DNA of 61,379 nucleotides from Lysobacterales bacterium (GCA_015655335.1 JAATFF010000093.1:1-61379), one strand, 5' to 3'; shown: positions 45,800 through 55,789, counted from the first letter of the stretch. A program made the numbers and translations. The notes: a model not told the origin generated them from the letters alone.

Positions 45800-46441
45800 T
45801 CAGGGCAGTTCGCCGGCGCTAAACGGATCGTCCGAATACGGATACGTGGTTGCCAGGAACCCGGGTTGCGACTTGATCCGTTCGATCCAGGCGCGGATGT
45901 GCGGATACGGCTCCAGCGAGAGGCCCGCTTCTTCGGCGCGACTGCCATAGGCGAACACGGAAATGTCCGCGATGCTGTAGCCGTGAGCGGTCAGGAAGGG
46001 GCGTTGGGTCAGCTCGCGCTCCAGGGTCTGCAACGTGCCCTGTGCGGCCTTGTGCTTCATCTCGACCAGGACCGGCGGCCGGCGCTCCCGTTTGCCGGTG
46101 AGTGTCCAATGGCGGAGCGAACCGATCACCGATTCCACCCGCTCCTGCTCGAAGCTGAGCCATTGCTGCACCTTCGCGCGGCCAAAGGCATCGTCTGGCA
46201 GGTACGGTGTATCGATGGCGAGATAAAACAGGATGGCGTTGGATTCGGACAACGCGCAGCCGTCGTCGAGCTGGATCGCGGGCACGGTGCCGGTGGGGCT
46301 GATGCGCAGATAGTCGGCGGTGCGGCCTTCGCCTTCGAAGATGCTGACATGGACCGTGTGGTAGGGCCGCTGCAGATGCTGGAGCAGCTGGCGGATTTTC
46401 CAGGCGTTTTGCGAGGCGGGATAGTCGAACAAGGTAAGCAC
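45800..46441 (-). CDS. Glutathione S-transferase family protein
   Basis: 213 residues. N-terminal thioredoxin-like domain (LFDYPASQNAWKIRQLLQHL, with TGTVPAIQLDDG and the glutathione-binding LSESNAILFYLA) and a helical C-terminal domain (GYSIADISVFAY). A Ser or Asn near residue 10 is the likely catalytic position. Substrate unknown. Confidence 0.9.
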   Translation of the reverse strand: MLTLFDYPASQNAWKIRQLLQHLQRPYHTVHVSIFEGEGRTADYLRISPTGTVPAIQLDDGCALSESNAILFYLAIDTPYLPDDAFGRAKVQQWLSFEQERVESVIGSLRHWTLTGKRERRPPVLVEMKHKAAQGTLQTLERELTQRPFLTAHGYSIADISVFAYGSRAEEAGLSLEPYPHIRAWIERIKSQPGFLATTYPYSDDPFSAGELP

Positions 46442-46446
46442 GGGGC

Positions 46447-46541
46447 GTCATCCAGAATGGGGATGACTTACTTTCCGACAACGCCGGCGCACGAGATATC
46501 CGGTTTTTGCGCCAAGATCATTTCTGCTTGCACAGGAATGA
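46447..46541. repeat. Two hairpins in the gap after nagA
   Basis: GTCATCC-7 nt-GGATGAC (46447-46467) and TCATTTCTG-6 nt-CAGGAATGA (46518-46541, one G-T pair). Both resemble REP-like GTCATTCC elements; they may end the nag transcript before the GST gene. Confidence 0.45.
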
Positions 46542-46557
46542 CGGCATACGCTTTCGA

Positions 46558-47718
46558 TCAACCTATCGGATAGGCAACGCCGGCCACCCAGGTTTCGCGC
46601 ACGGTCAGCGAATCGTCCAGCACGGCAAAGTCGGCGCGATAGCTTGCAGCGATGCGGCCGTGCGTGCGGCCCAAGCCGATCCACTCGGCCGGATAAGCAC
46701 TTGCCATCCGCGATGCCTCTGCCAACGGCAAGCCGAGCATCTGCACCGCATTGCGCACGGCACCGGCCATATCGAGCGCGGAGCCCGCCAATACACCCGC
46801 CTCGCTTTGGCAAATGCCGTCGCGCATCACAATGGTCTGTCCATTGAGTACGTAATCCGGTCGATCGCTGCCCACTGGGGGCATCGCATCGGTCACCAGC
46901 ACGCACTTGCCACGTGCTTTCGCCGCGACCGCAACGCGCAACGTCGCCGGATGCACGTGATGACCGTCGACAATCAAGCCGCACCAACTGTAAGGATCAT
47001 CGAGCGCGGCGCCGACCACGCCGGGATCGCGGCTGCTCAGCGGTGTCATTGCGTTGTACAGATGCGTGAAGCCACACACGCCCGCATCGAGCGCAGCGCG
47101 CGTGGTGGCGTAGTCGGCGCCGGTATGACCGGCGACCACGATGACACCGGCCTCGCTCAGGCGCGCAATGACTGCCGGGGACACTTGGTCGGGCGCCAGC
47201 GTCAGCATCACCGGGCCACGATGTGGTGCGGTCAGTATTTCGATATCACTGGCATCGGGCTGCCGGAACAAATCGGCGTTGTGGATGCCCTTGCGTGCGG
47301 TGGCGAGAAAAGGGCCTTCCACGTGAATGCCCAGAATGCCCGGAATCTGCTGCTCGATCGCCTCATCGACCGCCGTCAGCGCGGCATGCATTTGCTCGGC
47401 CGTATCCGTGATCAGCGTGGGCAGCATGCCCGTGGTGCCGTATTTGCGATGTGCCTCGGCGATGCCGCGCAGCGTTTCTACCGTCGGTGCGTCGTTGAAC
47501 AGCAGGCCGCCGCCGCCGTTCACTTGCACATCGATAAAGCCGGGCAGCAACAGGCGTCCTTGCAGATCATGTCGTCGTGCGTCGGCAATGCGTGCATCGT
47601 CGTGCGCAACAATGGCCACAATGCGTTTGCCGCGCACGAGCACGACGTCGCCATCACGCGGACCGTGATCCCCGAGTACGCGGCCATTGACGAGAGCAAT
47701 CAGCGGATTGGCGGGCAT
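46558..47718 (-). CDS. nagA: N-acetylglucosamine-6-phosphate deacetylase
   Basis: 386 residues. Removes acetate from GlcNAc-6-P. Amidohydrolase motifs: GFIDVQVNGGGG, HVEGPF, GHTGADYATTRAALDAG, HLYNAMTPL, VDGHHVHP and the catalytic Asp in VTDAMPP. ATG 47718 shares one base with the stop of the deaminase gene (TAATG). Last gene of the nagP-repressor-deaminase-nagA arm. Confidence 0.96.
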   Translation of the reverse strand: MPANPLIALVNGRVLGDHGPRDGDVVLVRGKRIVAIVAHDDARIADARRHDLQGRLLLPGFIDVQVNGGGGLLFNDAPTVETLRGIAEAHRKYGTTGMLPTLITDTAEQMHAALTAVDEAIEQQIPGILGIHVEGPFLATARKGIHNADLFRQPDASDIEILTAPHRGPVMLTLAPDQVSPAVIARLSEAGVIVVAGHTGADYATTRAALDAGVCGFTHLYNAMTPLSSRDPGVVGAALDDPYSWCGLIVDGHHVHPATLRVAVAAKARGKCVLVTDAMPPVGSDRPDYVLNGQTIVMRDGICQSEAGVLAGSALDMAGAVRNAVQMLGLPLAEASRMASAYPAEWIGLGRTHGRIAASYRADFAVLDDSLTVRETWVAGVAYPIG

Positions 47719-48752
47719 TACACGGTCTCCGTGACCTTGCGCAAATGCGGCGGCACATCGGGATCGTAACCACGCGCGAGCGAAAGTGCGCTGGCGGCGC
47801 GATAGAAACTTTGCACGGCGAGCAGCGGCGTCACGATCGGATCGATGCCGGTAGGAAGCGGCAACGCATCATTGCCATCCACACCCGGTGCGGCGACCCA
47901 CACGCGTACGCCGCGCGAACGGAATTCGGCGGCGACGGACAAAGTGTTCTCCAGCGTGCCGTCGTCCTGGCCCAGGAACAGCACCGGAAAATCCGGGCCG
48001 ACGATGGCCATCGGACCATGCTTCACTTCCGCCGCACTAAACGCCTCGGCATGCAAACCGCAGGTTTCCTTCAGCTTGAGCGCCGCTTCCAACGCGGCGC
48101 CGAAACCGTAGCCGCGACCGACCACATACAGGTTGTGCACATCGACCAGGCCGCGTTCGAGCGGACTCCAATCGCCTTCCCAGCCGCGGCGCAGATCGTC
48201 GGGCAGGCGGGCGATAGCGGTATGCAATGCGTGATCGTTCGTCCAGTGCGCGGTCAGCTGCAGGATTGCCGCCAGCGTGGCGAGATAACTCTTTGTGGCG
48301 GCGACGCTGCGTTCCGGACCGGCGCGCAGCGGGATGACGGTATCGGCCAAGTCGGCAAGCGGCGAATCTTCCACGTTGACCATGGCCACGACGTAAGCGC
48401 CCGCTTCTTTCGCCGCTTGCGCGCTGCGCAGCAGATCGGGGCTTTTGCCCGATTGCGAAATCGCTACGAACAGCGCGCCATCGAGCTTGAGGTCCGCATC
48501 GTAGATCGAGGAAATCGAGGGCGAGGCCGACGCCGTGATCAAGCCGAGCTTTGTTTCGAATACGTACTTCGCATAGGCCGCTGCATGATCGGAACTACCG
48601 CGTGCGCACGTCACAATGAAGCGCGGCGGTTGGGCGCGCAGTCGTTCGCCAAGCGCTTGCAATAGCGACGCATTCTGCGCCAGCTGGCGCTCGACGGTCA
48701 CGGCGCTTTCCTGCGCCTCGTTGTACATCAGTGTGTCACGAGCGGATTTCAT
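47718..48752 (-). CDS. nagB-II: Glucosamine-6-phosphate deaminase, SIS type (NagB-II)
   Basis: 344 residues, two SIS domains without the glutaminase domain of GlmS. Turns GlcN-6-P into fructose-6-P and ammonia. Sugar-phosphate loops: CARGSSDHAAAYAKYV, AISQSGKSPDLL and ETCGLHAEAFSAAEVKHGPMAI. This isomerase-type deaminase replaces classical NagB in Shewanella and xanthomonads. ATG 48752 (MKSARDTLMYNEA) fits the family; the frame upstream runs into the repressor gene. Confidence 0.93.
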   Translation of the reverse strand: MKSARDTLMYNEAQESAVTVERQLAQNASLLQALGERLRAQPPRFIVTCARGSSDHAAAYAKYVFETKLGLITASASPSISSIYDADLKLDGALFVAISQSGKSPDLLRSAQAAKEAGAYVVAMVNVEDSPLADLADTVIPLRAGPERSVAATKSYLATLAAILQLTAHWTNDHALHTAIARLPDDLRRGWEGDWSPLERGLVDVHNLYVVGRGYGFGAALEAALKLKETCGLHAEAFSAAEVKHGPMAIVGPDFPVLFLGQDDGTLENTLSVAAEFRSRGVRVWVAAPGVDGNDALPLPTGIDPIVTPLLAVQSFYRAASALSLARGYDPDVPPHLRKVTETV

Positions 48753-48891
48753 GGGGACTCCGAGGAAAAGGTAAAACGCAGCGATGCGTCCGTGCGCATC
48801 CAACAACGATGCGCACGACGACGGCTCGCCGTGCACGATGGCGAAGACAAATAAGAAGCGCGGTGGCGCATGGCGCTCACCGCTATGCGGA

Positions 48892-49920
48892 TCAAGTCTG
48901 GCGTGGCGGCGCGGTCGAACCGCGCACCACCAACTCGGGCATGAAGCCCTCGTTGGCCGGTTCGGCACGCTGGTTCTGCAATCCGCTGATCAAGCGCAAT
49001 GCGGCGTGTCGTCCGATCTCGCTGGTCGATTGCCGTGCCGTGGTCAACGCGGGCCAGGCCTGTTTGGAAAACGGGCTGTCCTCGAAGCCGGCGATGGACA
49101 GATCCCAAGGTACATCCAGCCCCGCCGAACGCGCTGCGGCAAGCACGCCCGCGGCAATTTCGTCGTTGCAACCGAAGATCGCCGTGGGTGGCTCCTTCAG
49201 CGCCAGCAGCTTGCGTGCGCCGCGAAAGCCATCGTCGAATGCATAACGCCCAGGCAGGATCATTTTGCGATTGATCGCGATGCCGTAATCCTTCAGCGCA
49301 TCTGCGTAGCCTTGATAGCGCTCCGGGCTCGAACGGTGATGCGGCTCGCCCCACAGGAATCCGATACGCGTGTGGCCGAGCTGGATCAGATGCTCGGTGA
49401 TCGCGTACGCCGCATCGTGATCGTCCACATAGACGCAGGGCATGCCGTCCTGCGGATCTTCGCGCGCGGCGATGATGCGCACGAAGGCCACGTCGTGTTC
49501 TTTCAACGTAGCCAGCAACGCGGATTGCTCCGACATCGGCGGCGCCAGAATCAGCCCCGCCAGACGCGCACGCTGCACCAGCGACACCAGCTCTTCCGCC
49601 AGATTCGGCACGGTCGAATCGCAGGGGTAAATCTGCAAGCCGAAACCACGTTCCCGACACGCCGACAGCACGCCGTTCTGCATGTCGATCACGTAATGCG
49701 CGTTCGGGTTGTCGTAGACCAGGCCGATGGCATACGAGTGCGAGCTGCTGCGCAAACTGCGCGCGGAGGGATCCGGGTGGTAGCCGAGCTGCTCGATCGC
49801 CCGCTCCACCTTCTCGCGGGTCTCCGGGCGCACCGCAGCCTCGTGGTTGATGACGCGGGAAACCGTCTTCAGCGAGACGCCGGCGTGCTTGGCGACATCC
49901 TTGATGGTGGGACTGTGCAA
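48892..49920 (-). CDS. LacI-family repressor of the GlcNAc genes
   Basis: 342 residues. LacI helix-turn-helix TIKDVAKHAGVSLKTVSRV, hinge, and a periplasmic-binding-like sensor domain. The start is taken as TTG at 49920: GGGAGGAT lies eight nt before it and the encoded residues begin right at the helix-turn-helix, while the frame upstream has only a GTG at 49965 with a poor site. Located between the permease and deaminase genes, it very likely binds the two TGACARCGTTGTCA sites at 51.4 and 51.6 kb. NagR/NagQ are names used in related bacteria. Confidence 0.88.
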   Translation of the reverse strand: MHSPTIKDVAKHAGVSLKTVSRVINHEAAVRPETREKVERAIEQLGYHPDPSARSLRSSSHSYAIGLVYDNPNAHYVIDMQNGVLSACRERGFGLQIYPCDSTVPNLAEELVSLVQRARLAGLILAPPMSEQSALLATLKEHDVAFVRIIAAREDPQDGMPCVYVDDHDAAYAITEHLIQLGHTRIGFLWGEPHHRSSPERYQGYADALKDYGIAINRKMILPGRYAFDDGFRGARKLLALKEPPTAIFGCNDEIAAGVLAAARSAGLDVPWDLSIAGFEDSPFSKQAWPALTTARQSTSEIGRHAALRLISGLQNQRAEPANEGFMPELVVRGSTAPPRQT

Positions 49921-50017
49921 CGAGGGATCCTCCCGGGTGTCGGGTGGGCATCGTAGCCCAGTCACCGGGTCGAGTGGTGGCCGCAGGGGTGCCGGCGCTT
50001 GACATCACAAGTATGCC

Positions 50018-51304
50018 TTAGGCCGCGTGGTTGCCCACGTTATGGCCGCGCAAGCCGTAATAAAGGATGTATAGGTAGCACGGCACGATGACAATTAAGA
50101 AAGCGAGCTGGAAATCGATGTGCTGCTTGAGGTGGACGAATGCCTGCGGAAGCAGTGCGCCACCCACGATGCCCATGATCAGCAGCGCCGAACCCGTCTC
50201 GGTATGACTGCCCAATCCCTTGATGGCGAGCGGGAAGATCGCCGGCCACATCATGGCGTTGGCAAAACCCAGTGCGGCAACAAAAGCGACCGACGTATAA
50301 CCGTGCGTGACAAAGGCGCCGAACGCAAACAGCACGCCAAGCACCGCCGACACGGCAAGGTAGCTTTGCTGCGAAATGAAGCGGGGAATCAATGTCGAAC
50401 CGAGCAGATAGCCCGCCAGCATCGACACCATGGTGTACGTGGTGAAGTGCGACGTCACCTGCAACGGCAGACCGAAGCCCTGGCCATACGTGTTGATGGC
50501 GTCGCCCGCCATCACTTCCACGCCCACGTAAAGAAACAGGCACAGCACGCCCAACCACAAATGCGGGAAGCTGAAAATGCCGCCTTTGCTATGACCGATC
50601 GAACGTTCGTTGTTGGCGCCGGACGGTTTGATTTCCGGTAGCGAGGAAAGAACGATCCAGATCGCGAGTACGACCAGCAGGCCCGCCAAGGCCATATAAG
50701 GCCAGAAAACGCGTGCCGCGAAGTCATTGAGCAGGGCATCGCGCGCCGGGCCGTCGGCCATATGGGTTACTTGGCCCAGGAACGAATCAATGCCCGTCAT
50801 CACCAGTGCACCGAACGCCAGCGGTGCCAGCGCGCCGGCTACCTTGTTGCAGATGCCCATCAAACCGATGCGCTGCGCAGCGCTTTCGATAGGACCAAGA
50901 ATGCTGATGTAGGGGTTGGATGCCGTTTGCAGTAACGACAGCCCCGCGCCGATCACGAACAAGCCGACCAGGGCGCCGGGATAAATGCGTATGCGCACAA
51001 ATTCACCGAACACCGCCGCTCCGAGGGCCATGATGAAAAGGCCCAACACCATGCCTTTTTTCATGCCGGTGCGCTTGAGCACGGCGCCTGCGGGCAGCGC
51101 GAGGAAGAAATAGGAAACGTAGAACGCAAAAGGCACTAGGAAAGCGTTGATGTCATCGAGCGTAAAAGCCACCTTCACAAACGAAATCAGCGGTCCGTTG
51201 AGCCAGGTGAAAAATCCCATGATGAAGAACAGCACGCCGATGATCATCATCGGCAGCAAAGTCGACGTGCGTGGCGCGTCGGCGGTGTACGTGGTGGACG
51301 ACAT
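50018..51304 (-). CDS. nagP: GlcNAc permease, FucP-type MFS transporter
   Basis: 428 residues with about twelve membrane helices. Belongs to the fucose:H+ symporter branch: GVLFFIMGFFTWLNGPLISF, YVSYFFLALPAGAVLKRTGMKKG, LQTASNPYISILGP and GFANAMMWPAIFPLAIKGLG. NagP of this branch carries N-acetylglucosamine into the cytoplasm without phosphorylation, so a separate kinase is needed. GGGGAA precedes ATG 51304. First gene of the minus-strand arm. Confidence 0.9.
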   Translation of the reverse strand: MSSTTYTADAPRTSTLLPMMIIGVLFFIMGFFTWLNGPLISFVKVAFTLDDINAFLVPFAFYVSYFFLALPAGAVLKRTGMKKGMVLGLFIMALGAAVFGEFVRIRIYPGALVGLFVIGAGLSLLQTASNPYISILGPIESAAQRIGLMGICNKVAGALAPLAFGALVMTGIDSFLGQVTHMADGPARDALLNDFAARVFWPYMALAGLLVVLAIWIVLSSLPEIKPSGANNERSIGHSKGGIFSFPHLWLGVLCLFLYVGVEVMAGDAINTYGQGFGLPLQVTSHFTTYTMVSMLAGYLLGSTLIPRFISQQSYLAVSAVLGVLFAFGAFVTHGYTSVAFVAALGFANAMMWPAIFPLAIKGLGSHTETGSALLIMGIVGGALLPQAFVHLKQHIDFQLAFLIVIVPCYLYILYYGLRGHNVGNHAA

Positions 51305-51368
51305 GAACGATTCCCCGTGACAGACCCGATGTCGACGACTGTGCGACATCACCGTAGCGATCTTTATT

Positions 51369-51392
51369 GTCCTCAAGGCACAACGTTGTCAA
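51369..51392 (-). promoter_or_regulatory. nagP promoter with operator 1
   Basis: On the minus strand TTGACA (51387-51392), 18 nt, AATAAA. The palindrome ACAACGTTGT (51380-51389) overlaps the -35 box, so a bound repressor would block polymerase. A further half-site, GACAACGT, lies at 51415-51422. Confidence 0.6.
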
Positions 51393-51610
51393 TCGATGAC
51401 GCAGTCGGCGCACCGACAACGTACGTCATTTTGACTCATTTGGCTTGAATTCGTGGTGCGGCGCAGCACCCTAAAAACCGGGCCGATTGTCCTAGTCGAT
51501 AGCCCATAATTATCAATTAATTCAGATGATTGGATATTTCCAGCAATAGGCGCCTAGTGAGGCGTTTCGCAACGCGACAAACACGCTTTGAAGACATTCT
51601 TTACGACCTG

Positions 51611-51639
51611 TTGACAGCGTTGTCATTCGTGACCAGACT
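51611..51639 (+). promoter_or_regulatory. glk promoter with operator 2
   Basis: TTGACA (51611-51616), 17 nt, CAGACT. The near-perfect dyad TGACAGCGTTGTCA (51612-51625, one mismatched pair) covers the -35 box. It shares ACARCGTTGTCA with operator 1. The rest of the 51305-51719 gap is AT-rich and has no gene. Confidence 0.6.
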
Positions 51640-51719
51640 CCGTCATCAGAGTCGCGCAGTAGAGGGCAAGCTCCACGAATCGTGTGGGGCAGGTGCGACG
51701 GAAAATGTGAGGAGGGGGC

Positions 51720-52751
51720 GTGGCTCAGGCTGTTATACGTGGCAATGCGCAATCGGTGCCGTCACCGGAACTGGCCTTTTTGGCCGCCGATGTCGGTGGC
51801 ACCCATGCGCGTATTGGCCTGGTTAGCCCGCGTCCAGACGGTCGCCGTCCCGTGACGGTGTTGGAATATCGCCGCTATGCCTGCGCCGAATGGCCCAGCC
51901 TTACGGCGGTGCTGAAAGATTTCGTGGCGCAGCTGAGTGTCGGCACGCACGTGGAGCAATGCGCCGTGGCCAGTGCTGGCTATGTGCTGGGCGACACCAT
52001 CGTCAACGACAACCTGCCGTGGCCGGTGTCGATCCGCGACATCCGCGAAACGCTCGGCATTGCCAATCTTGCGGTCATCAACGACTTCGAAGCCGTGGCC
52101 TACGCCACGCAATTCATGACCCAGGCCGATACCACGTCGGTCATTGAAACGAGTTCGCCGCAGGTCAACGGTCCCGTGTTGGTGATGGGGCCAGGTACCG
52201 GGCTCGGTTCAGCGGTACTGCTTCCGGGTAAGCCGCATGCCACGGTGCTCGCCACCGAGGCAGGGCAGGTTGCGTTGGCACCCGGTAACGAACTCGAAAT
52301 CGAAATCCTGCGACTGCTGGCGCGCGAACGCACGCATGTGTCTTTCGAACACGCGCTGTCCGGTCCCGGGCTCGTCAATCTTTACAACGCGATCTGCACA
52401 CTGCGCGGCATCACGCCGACCTTGCGCATTCCGGCGGATGTGACACGCAGCGCGGTGGAACAAACCGACGCGGTAGCCGTGGAAGCACTGAACGTGTTCT
52501 GCGGTTTGCTCGGCAGTTTCGTCGGCGATCTCGTGCTGCTTTATGGCGCGCGCGGCGGCGCGTATCTCGCTGGCGGCATTTTGCCGCAGATTCGCGATCT
52601 GCTGTTGTCCAGCACATTCGCCGAACGTTTTTTCAACAAGGGCGTGATGCGCCCTTTTCTGCAGCAAGTACCTGTACGACTGATGGAGCACGGCCAGCTC
52701 GGTGTCATCGGCGCTGCTGGCCTGTATTTGGACAGCCAGCATGCTCATTGA
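51720..52751 (+). CDS. glk: Glucokinase-family sugar kinase, probable GlcNAc kinase
   Basis: 343 residues, Glk family (not ROK). Phosphate loop AADVGGTHARIGLV, INDFEAVAYA, MGPGTGLGSAVLL and a C-terminal YGARGGAYLAGGILPQ. E. coli Glk is specific for glucose, but this is the only sugar kinase in the GlcNAc locus and its promoter carries the nag operator, so phosphorylation of GlcNAc or of both sugars is likely. GTG start at 51720, right after GAGGAGGGGGC. Confidence 0.85.
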   Translation: MAQAVIRGNAQSVPSPELAFLAADVGGTHARIGLVSPRPDGRRPVTVLEYRRYACAEWPSLTAVLKDFVAQLSVGTHVEQCAVASAGYVLGDTIVNDNLPWPVSIRDIRETLGIANLAVINDFEAVAYATQFMTQADTTSVIETSSPQVNGPVLVMGPGTGLGSAVLLPGKPHATVLATEAGQVALAPGNELEIEILRLLARERTHVSFEHALSGPGLVNLYNAICTLRGITPTLRIPADVTRSAVEQTDAVAVEALNVFCGLLGSFVGDLVLLYGARGGAYLAGGILPQIRDLLLSSTFAERFFNKGVMRPFLQQVPVRLMEHGQLGVIGAAGLYLDSQHAH

Positions 52752-52878
52752 CGGGCTTGCCGAGGGGATTTTAGAAGTGTCGTTTTGAATTGAACCGGGC
52801 GCAAGCCCATACGCCACACAGCACGGGCATGCCGCGAACATTTTCCGTTGCTGAAAACGCCTCTGAGGGGAGGAAGCC

Positions 52879-55743
52879 ATGTCACATCGCAAGACCCTGC
52901 TTGCCGCGAGCATCATCGCGGGACTCTGTTTGTCTGGTACCGCTTATACGCAGGACAACAGCCAGACGACCACCACGACCAGCACTCAAACCAGTCAGCA
53001 GAAACAGAAAGCCAATGCTGCGCAGGCCAAACAGCTGGACACCGTTACCGTTACCGGTATCCGTAATTCGCAAGCCATGTCGTTGGATCTGAAGAAGACC
53101 TCCGACTCACACGTTGAAGTGGTCACCGCCGAAGACGTCGGCAAGTTGCCAGCCAAGAACGTGGCCGACACACTGGCGCAGCTACCCGGTGTGAACATCG
53201 CTGACGCTGGCGGCACCGAAGGTGCCTTCGACGAAGCCGACCGCGTCAGCCTACGCGGCCTCTCTCCGTCGCTGACCTTGACCACGGTCAATGGCCACTT
53301 CGTCGGTTCGGGCGACTGGTTTGTGCTCAACGACAATGCGGGCCGCAGCGTCAGCTACAGCCTGTTCCCGTCGGAAATAGTGAGTGAAGTGGTGGTGCAC
53401 AAGACTTCCCAGGCAGACCAGCTGGAAGGTGGTACCGCCGGTACGGTCGACATCATCACTCGCAAGCCGCTGGAGTTCGACAAAGATGTGTCGGGAGAAG
53501 CCTCCCTTGGTGGTGTTTACTCCGATCTGCCGGGCGACACCAAGCCGCAGTTCAACGGCCTGTTCAACTGGAAGAACAGCGACAACACCTTCGGCGCGAT
53601 GATCCAGGGCTTCTATGAAGAGCGCAACCTGCAACGCGATGGCCAGGAAATGCTCGGCTATTCGTACATACCGACCGGCTCAGCGCTGGCCACGGCGTAT
53701 CCGAATCTGGCTGGCAAGTACTACCCCAACCTGCCGGGCGCCGCACTGTTCGAGCAGCAGCGCAAGCGCAAAGGTGGCACGATTGATCTGGAATGGAAGC
53801 CGCTCGACAATCTGACGTTAGATCTCAACGGTTTCTACTCCAAGCTGGATGCGACCGACGTCAACTACAACTACATGCTGTTCAACTACAGCCATCTGCC
53901 GACTCTGTCATCGTTGTCGGGTTACAACGTGCAGAACAACGTCCTGACCAATGTGTCGATGCCTGGTGTGGCCGGTGCTACGCCGGGCATCTACGACCAG
54001 ATCTCGCGTCCTGGCGAGTCCGAGTCGAGCGAGTACCTCACGCTTGACGCCGACTGGAAAGTCACCAGCGACCTGAGCTTCAAGTTCCAGGGCGGCACGA
54101 CCAGGGGCACGGGCAATACCCCCACGCAGGACGTCATGGAGATGAACACCGGCAGCGGTCAGTCCGCAGGCTACGGTCTTAACGGCGTCAGCACGCCGGC
54201 CAACTGGATGCTTGGTGGTACCAACAATGCCAACAGCGCGGGCAATACGTTCAGCTGGATCTTCGGTGATCAGGACATCCATATCATCGACAAGGAAAGT
54301 TGGGCCAAGGCTGATGGCGAATTCGACTTAGACGATGCGGGTGCGCTGTCCTCGTTCGAATTTGGCGCACGTTATTCCTACCACACGCAGGAGAGTCTGA
54401 CGGCGATCGGTCAGGGTCCGCTTGGTACTGTGGATGCCGCCCTGTTGCCCGCCGCCGGCGGCAACTATCCCGGCAACTTTGCCAATCAACTTGGCGTGGG
54501 TTCGATGCCGTCCAACATCTGGTACTGGACGCCAGGCCAGCTGGCGGCGCTGAATGCGCAGTATTCCAATCGCAATCCGGTAACCCGCAACGACTGGAAC
54601 TCGCTGTATGAGGTAAACGAGCATGATACGGCCGCCTACTTCCAGGCCAATTTCTCCAGCGACAACTGGAGTGGCAACGCCGGCCTGCGCTACGTCACCA
54701 CTCGGGAGGACGTCTCCTATACCAGTGCTTCCGCATTGGAGGCCAACTACAGCGGTCCCTATGAGGGTTCGGCGTTCGGTCCTTACTATTGGAACTCCTA
54801 CCAACACACCTACGGCAAGCTGTTGCCGAGCTTCAACCTCAAGTTCAACCTCAACCAAGATGGCAGCCTGCTGGCCCGCTTCGCGGCTTCGCAGACGCTT
54901 ACGCGTCAGGATTACAGCCAGTTGGCCGGTCCGGTGACCTTGGATGACCCCCGCGCTGTGGGTGACCTTGGCGGTGGTTCGGGCAGCAACCCCTACCTGA
55001 AGCCGCTTATCTCCACCAATTTCGACGCATCGCTGGAGTGGTACTTCTCCACACGCGGCCTGTTGTCGGCCAGCGTGTACAACATGAACCTGCATGACTA
55101 CTATGACTACGGTGCAACGACGCGTACCTATCTCAATAACTATCTGACCTACAACCCGGCGACCAACCCGACGAGTACGCCGGTCTACAGCAACTACCTG
55201 GTCAGCGTTCCGGTCAACGTCAACGGTACCATTACGGGTACCGAGCTGAACTACATCCAGCCGATCGGCGACAACTTCGGCACATCGGTCAACTGGACCT
55301 ACACCAGTGGCCATGAAGAAGGCGGTTCGCTGCTTTACAACCCCAATGGCACGGTGGCTAGCAATCTGGCGGCAGGTGACCGTCCACTGATCGGCAATTC
55401 CAAGAACACGGTCAACGTTTCCGGCTTCTTTGAGGACGAGCGTTGGAACGCGCGAGTCAGCTACACCTACCGCTCTGCGTTTTATGACGGCATGCAGACG
55501 GTCGCCACGGGCAACATACCGCTGATCCCGTACTGGCAGGAGGGTATCGGTGTCGTATCGCTGTCGGCGGGTTACAAGCTCAATGACTACGTGAGCTTCT
55601 CGTTCGATGCCATGAACCTCAACAATCCGAAGTACCGTTATTACGACGACGGCTACCAGGCTGGCTTGGGTTTCGGCAAGGTGCCTGAGGCGTTCTATAC
55701 GAATGGTCGCCAGTACTACTTCAACGTGAACTTCAAGTTCTAA
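52879..55743 (+). CDS. TonB-dependent receptor, probable chitooligosaccharide/GlcNAc importer
   Basis: 954 residues. Signal peptide 1-25; a Gln/Thr-rich stretch; TonB box LDTVTVTGIR near residue 54; plug domain to about 190 (VTAEDVGKLPAKNVADTLAQLPG, GGTAGTVDIITRKPL); then a 22-strand barrel ending in aromatic Phe (YYFNVNFKF). It is of the large Caulobacter/Xanthomonas sugar-receptor type. GAGGGGAGGAAGCC precedes the ATG. It lies 127 nt after glk and is closed by a strong terminator. The substrate is inferred from its neighbours. Confidence 0.9.
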   Translation: MSHRKTLLAASIIAGLCLSGTAYTQDNSQTTTTTSTQTSQQKQKANAAQAKQLDTVTVTGIRNSQAMSLDLKKTSDSHVEVVTAEDVGKLPAKNVADTLAQLPGVNIADAGGTEGAFDEADRVSLRGLSPSLTLTTVNGHFVGSGDWFVLNDNAGRSVSYSLFPSEIVSEVVVHKTSQADQLEGGTAGTVDIITRKPLEFDKDVSGEASLGGVYSDLPGDTKPQFNGLFNWKNSDNTFGAMIQGFYEERNLQRDGQEMLGYSYIPTGSALATAYPNLAGKYYPNLPGAALFEQQRKRKGGTIDLEWKPLDNLTLDLNGFYSKLDATDVNYNYMLFNYSHLPTLSSLSGYNVQNNVLTNVSMPGVAGATPGIYDQISRPGESESSEYLTLDADWKVTSDLSFKFQGGTTRGTGNTPTQDVMEMNTGSGQSAGYGLNGVSTPANWMLGGTNNANSAGNTFSWIFGDQDIHIIDKESWAKADGEFDLDDAGALSSFEFGARYSYHTQESLTAIGQGPLGTVDAALLPAAGGNYPGNFANQLGVGSMPSNIWYWTPGQLAALNAQYSNRNPVTRNDWNSLYEVNEHDTAAYFQANFSSDNWSGNAGLRYVTTREDVSYTSASALEANYSGPYEGSAFGPYYWNSYQHTYGKLLPSFNLKFNLNQDGSLLARFAASQTLTRQDYSQLAGPVTLDDPRAVGDLGGGSGSNPYLKPLISTNFDASLEWYFSTRGLLSASVYNMNLHDYYDYGATTRTYLNNYLTYNPATNPTSTPVYSNYLVSVPVNVNGTITGTELNYIQPIGDNFGTSVNWTYTSGHEEGGSLLYNPNGTVASNLAAGDRPLIGNSKNTVNVSGFFEDERWNARVSYTYRSAFYDGMQTVATGNIPLIPYWQEGIGVVSLSAGYKLNDYVSFSFDAMNLNNPKYRYYDDGYQAGLGFGKVPEAFYTNGRQYYFNVNFKF

Positions 55744-55755
55744 ATCTTCCCCGCC

Positions 55756-55789
55756 AAGGACCTGGCGATGATTGCCAGGTCCTTTTTTT
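55756..55789 (+). terminator. Strong intrinsic terminator after the TonB receptor
   Basis: AAGGACCTGGC, 7-nt loop, GCCAGGTCCTT, then seven T. Twelve nt past the stop codon. Confidence 0.92.

Noticed and set aside
46448-46987. 179-codon frame overlapping nagA 3' end
   Set aside because: Alternate frame of nagA with no domain; its end runs through REP-like hairpins.
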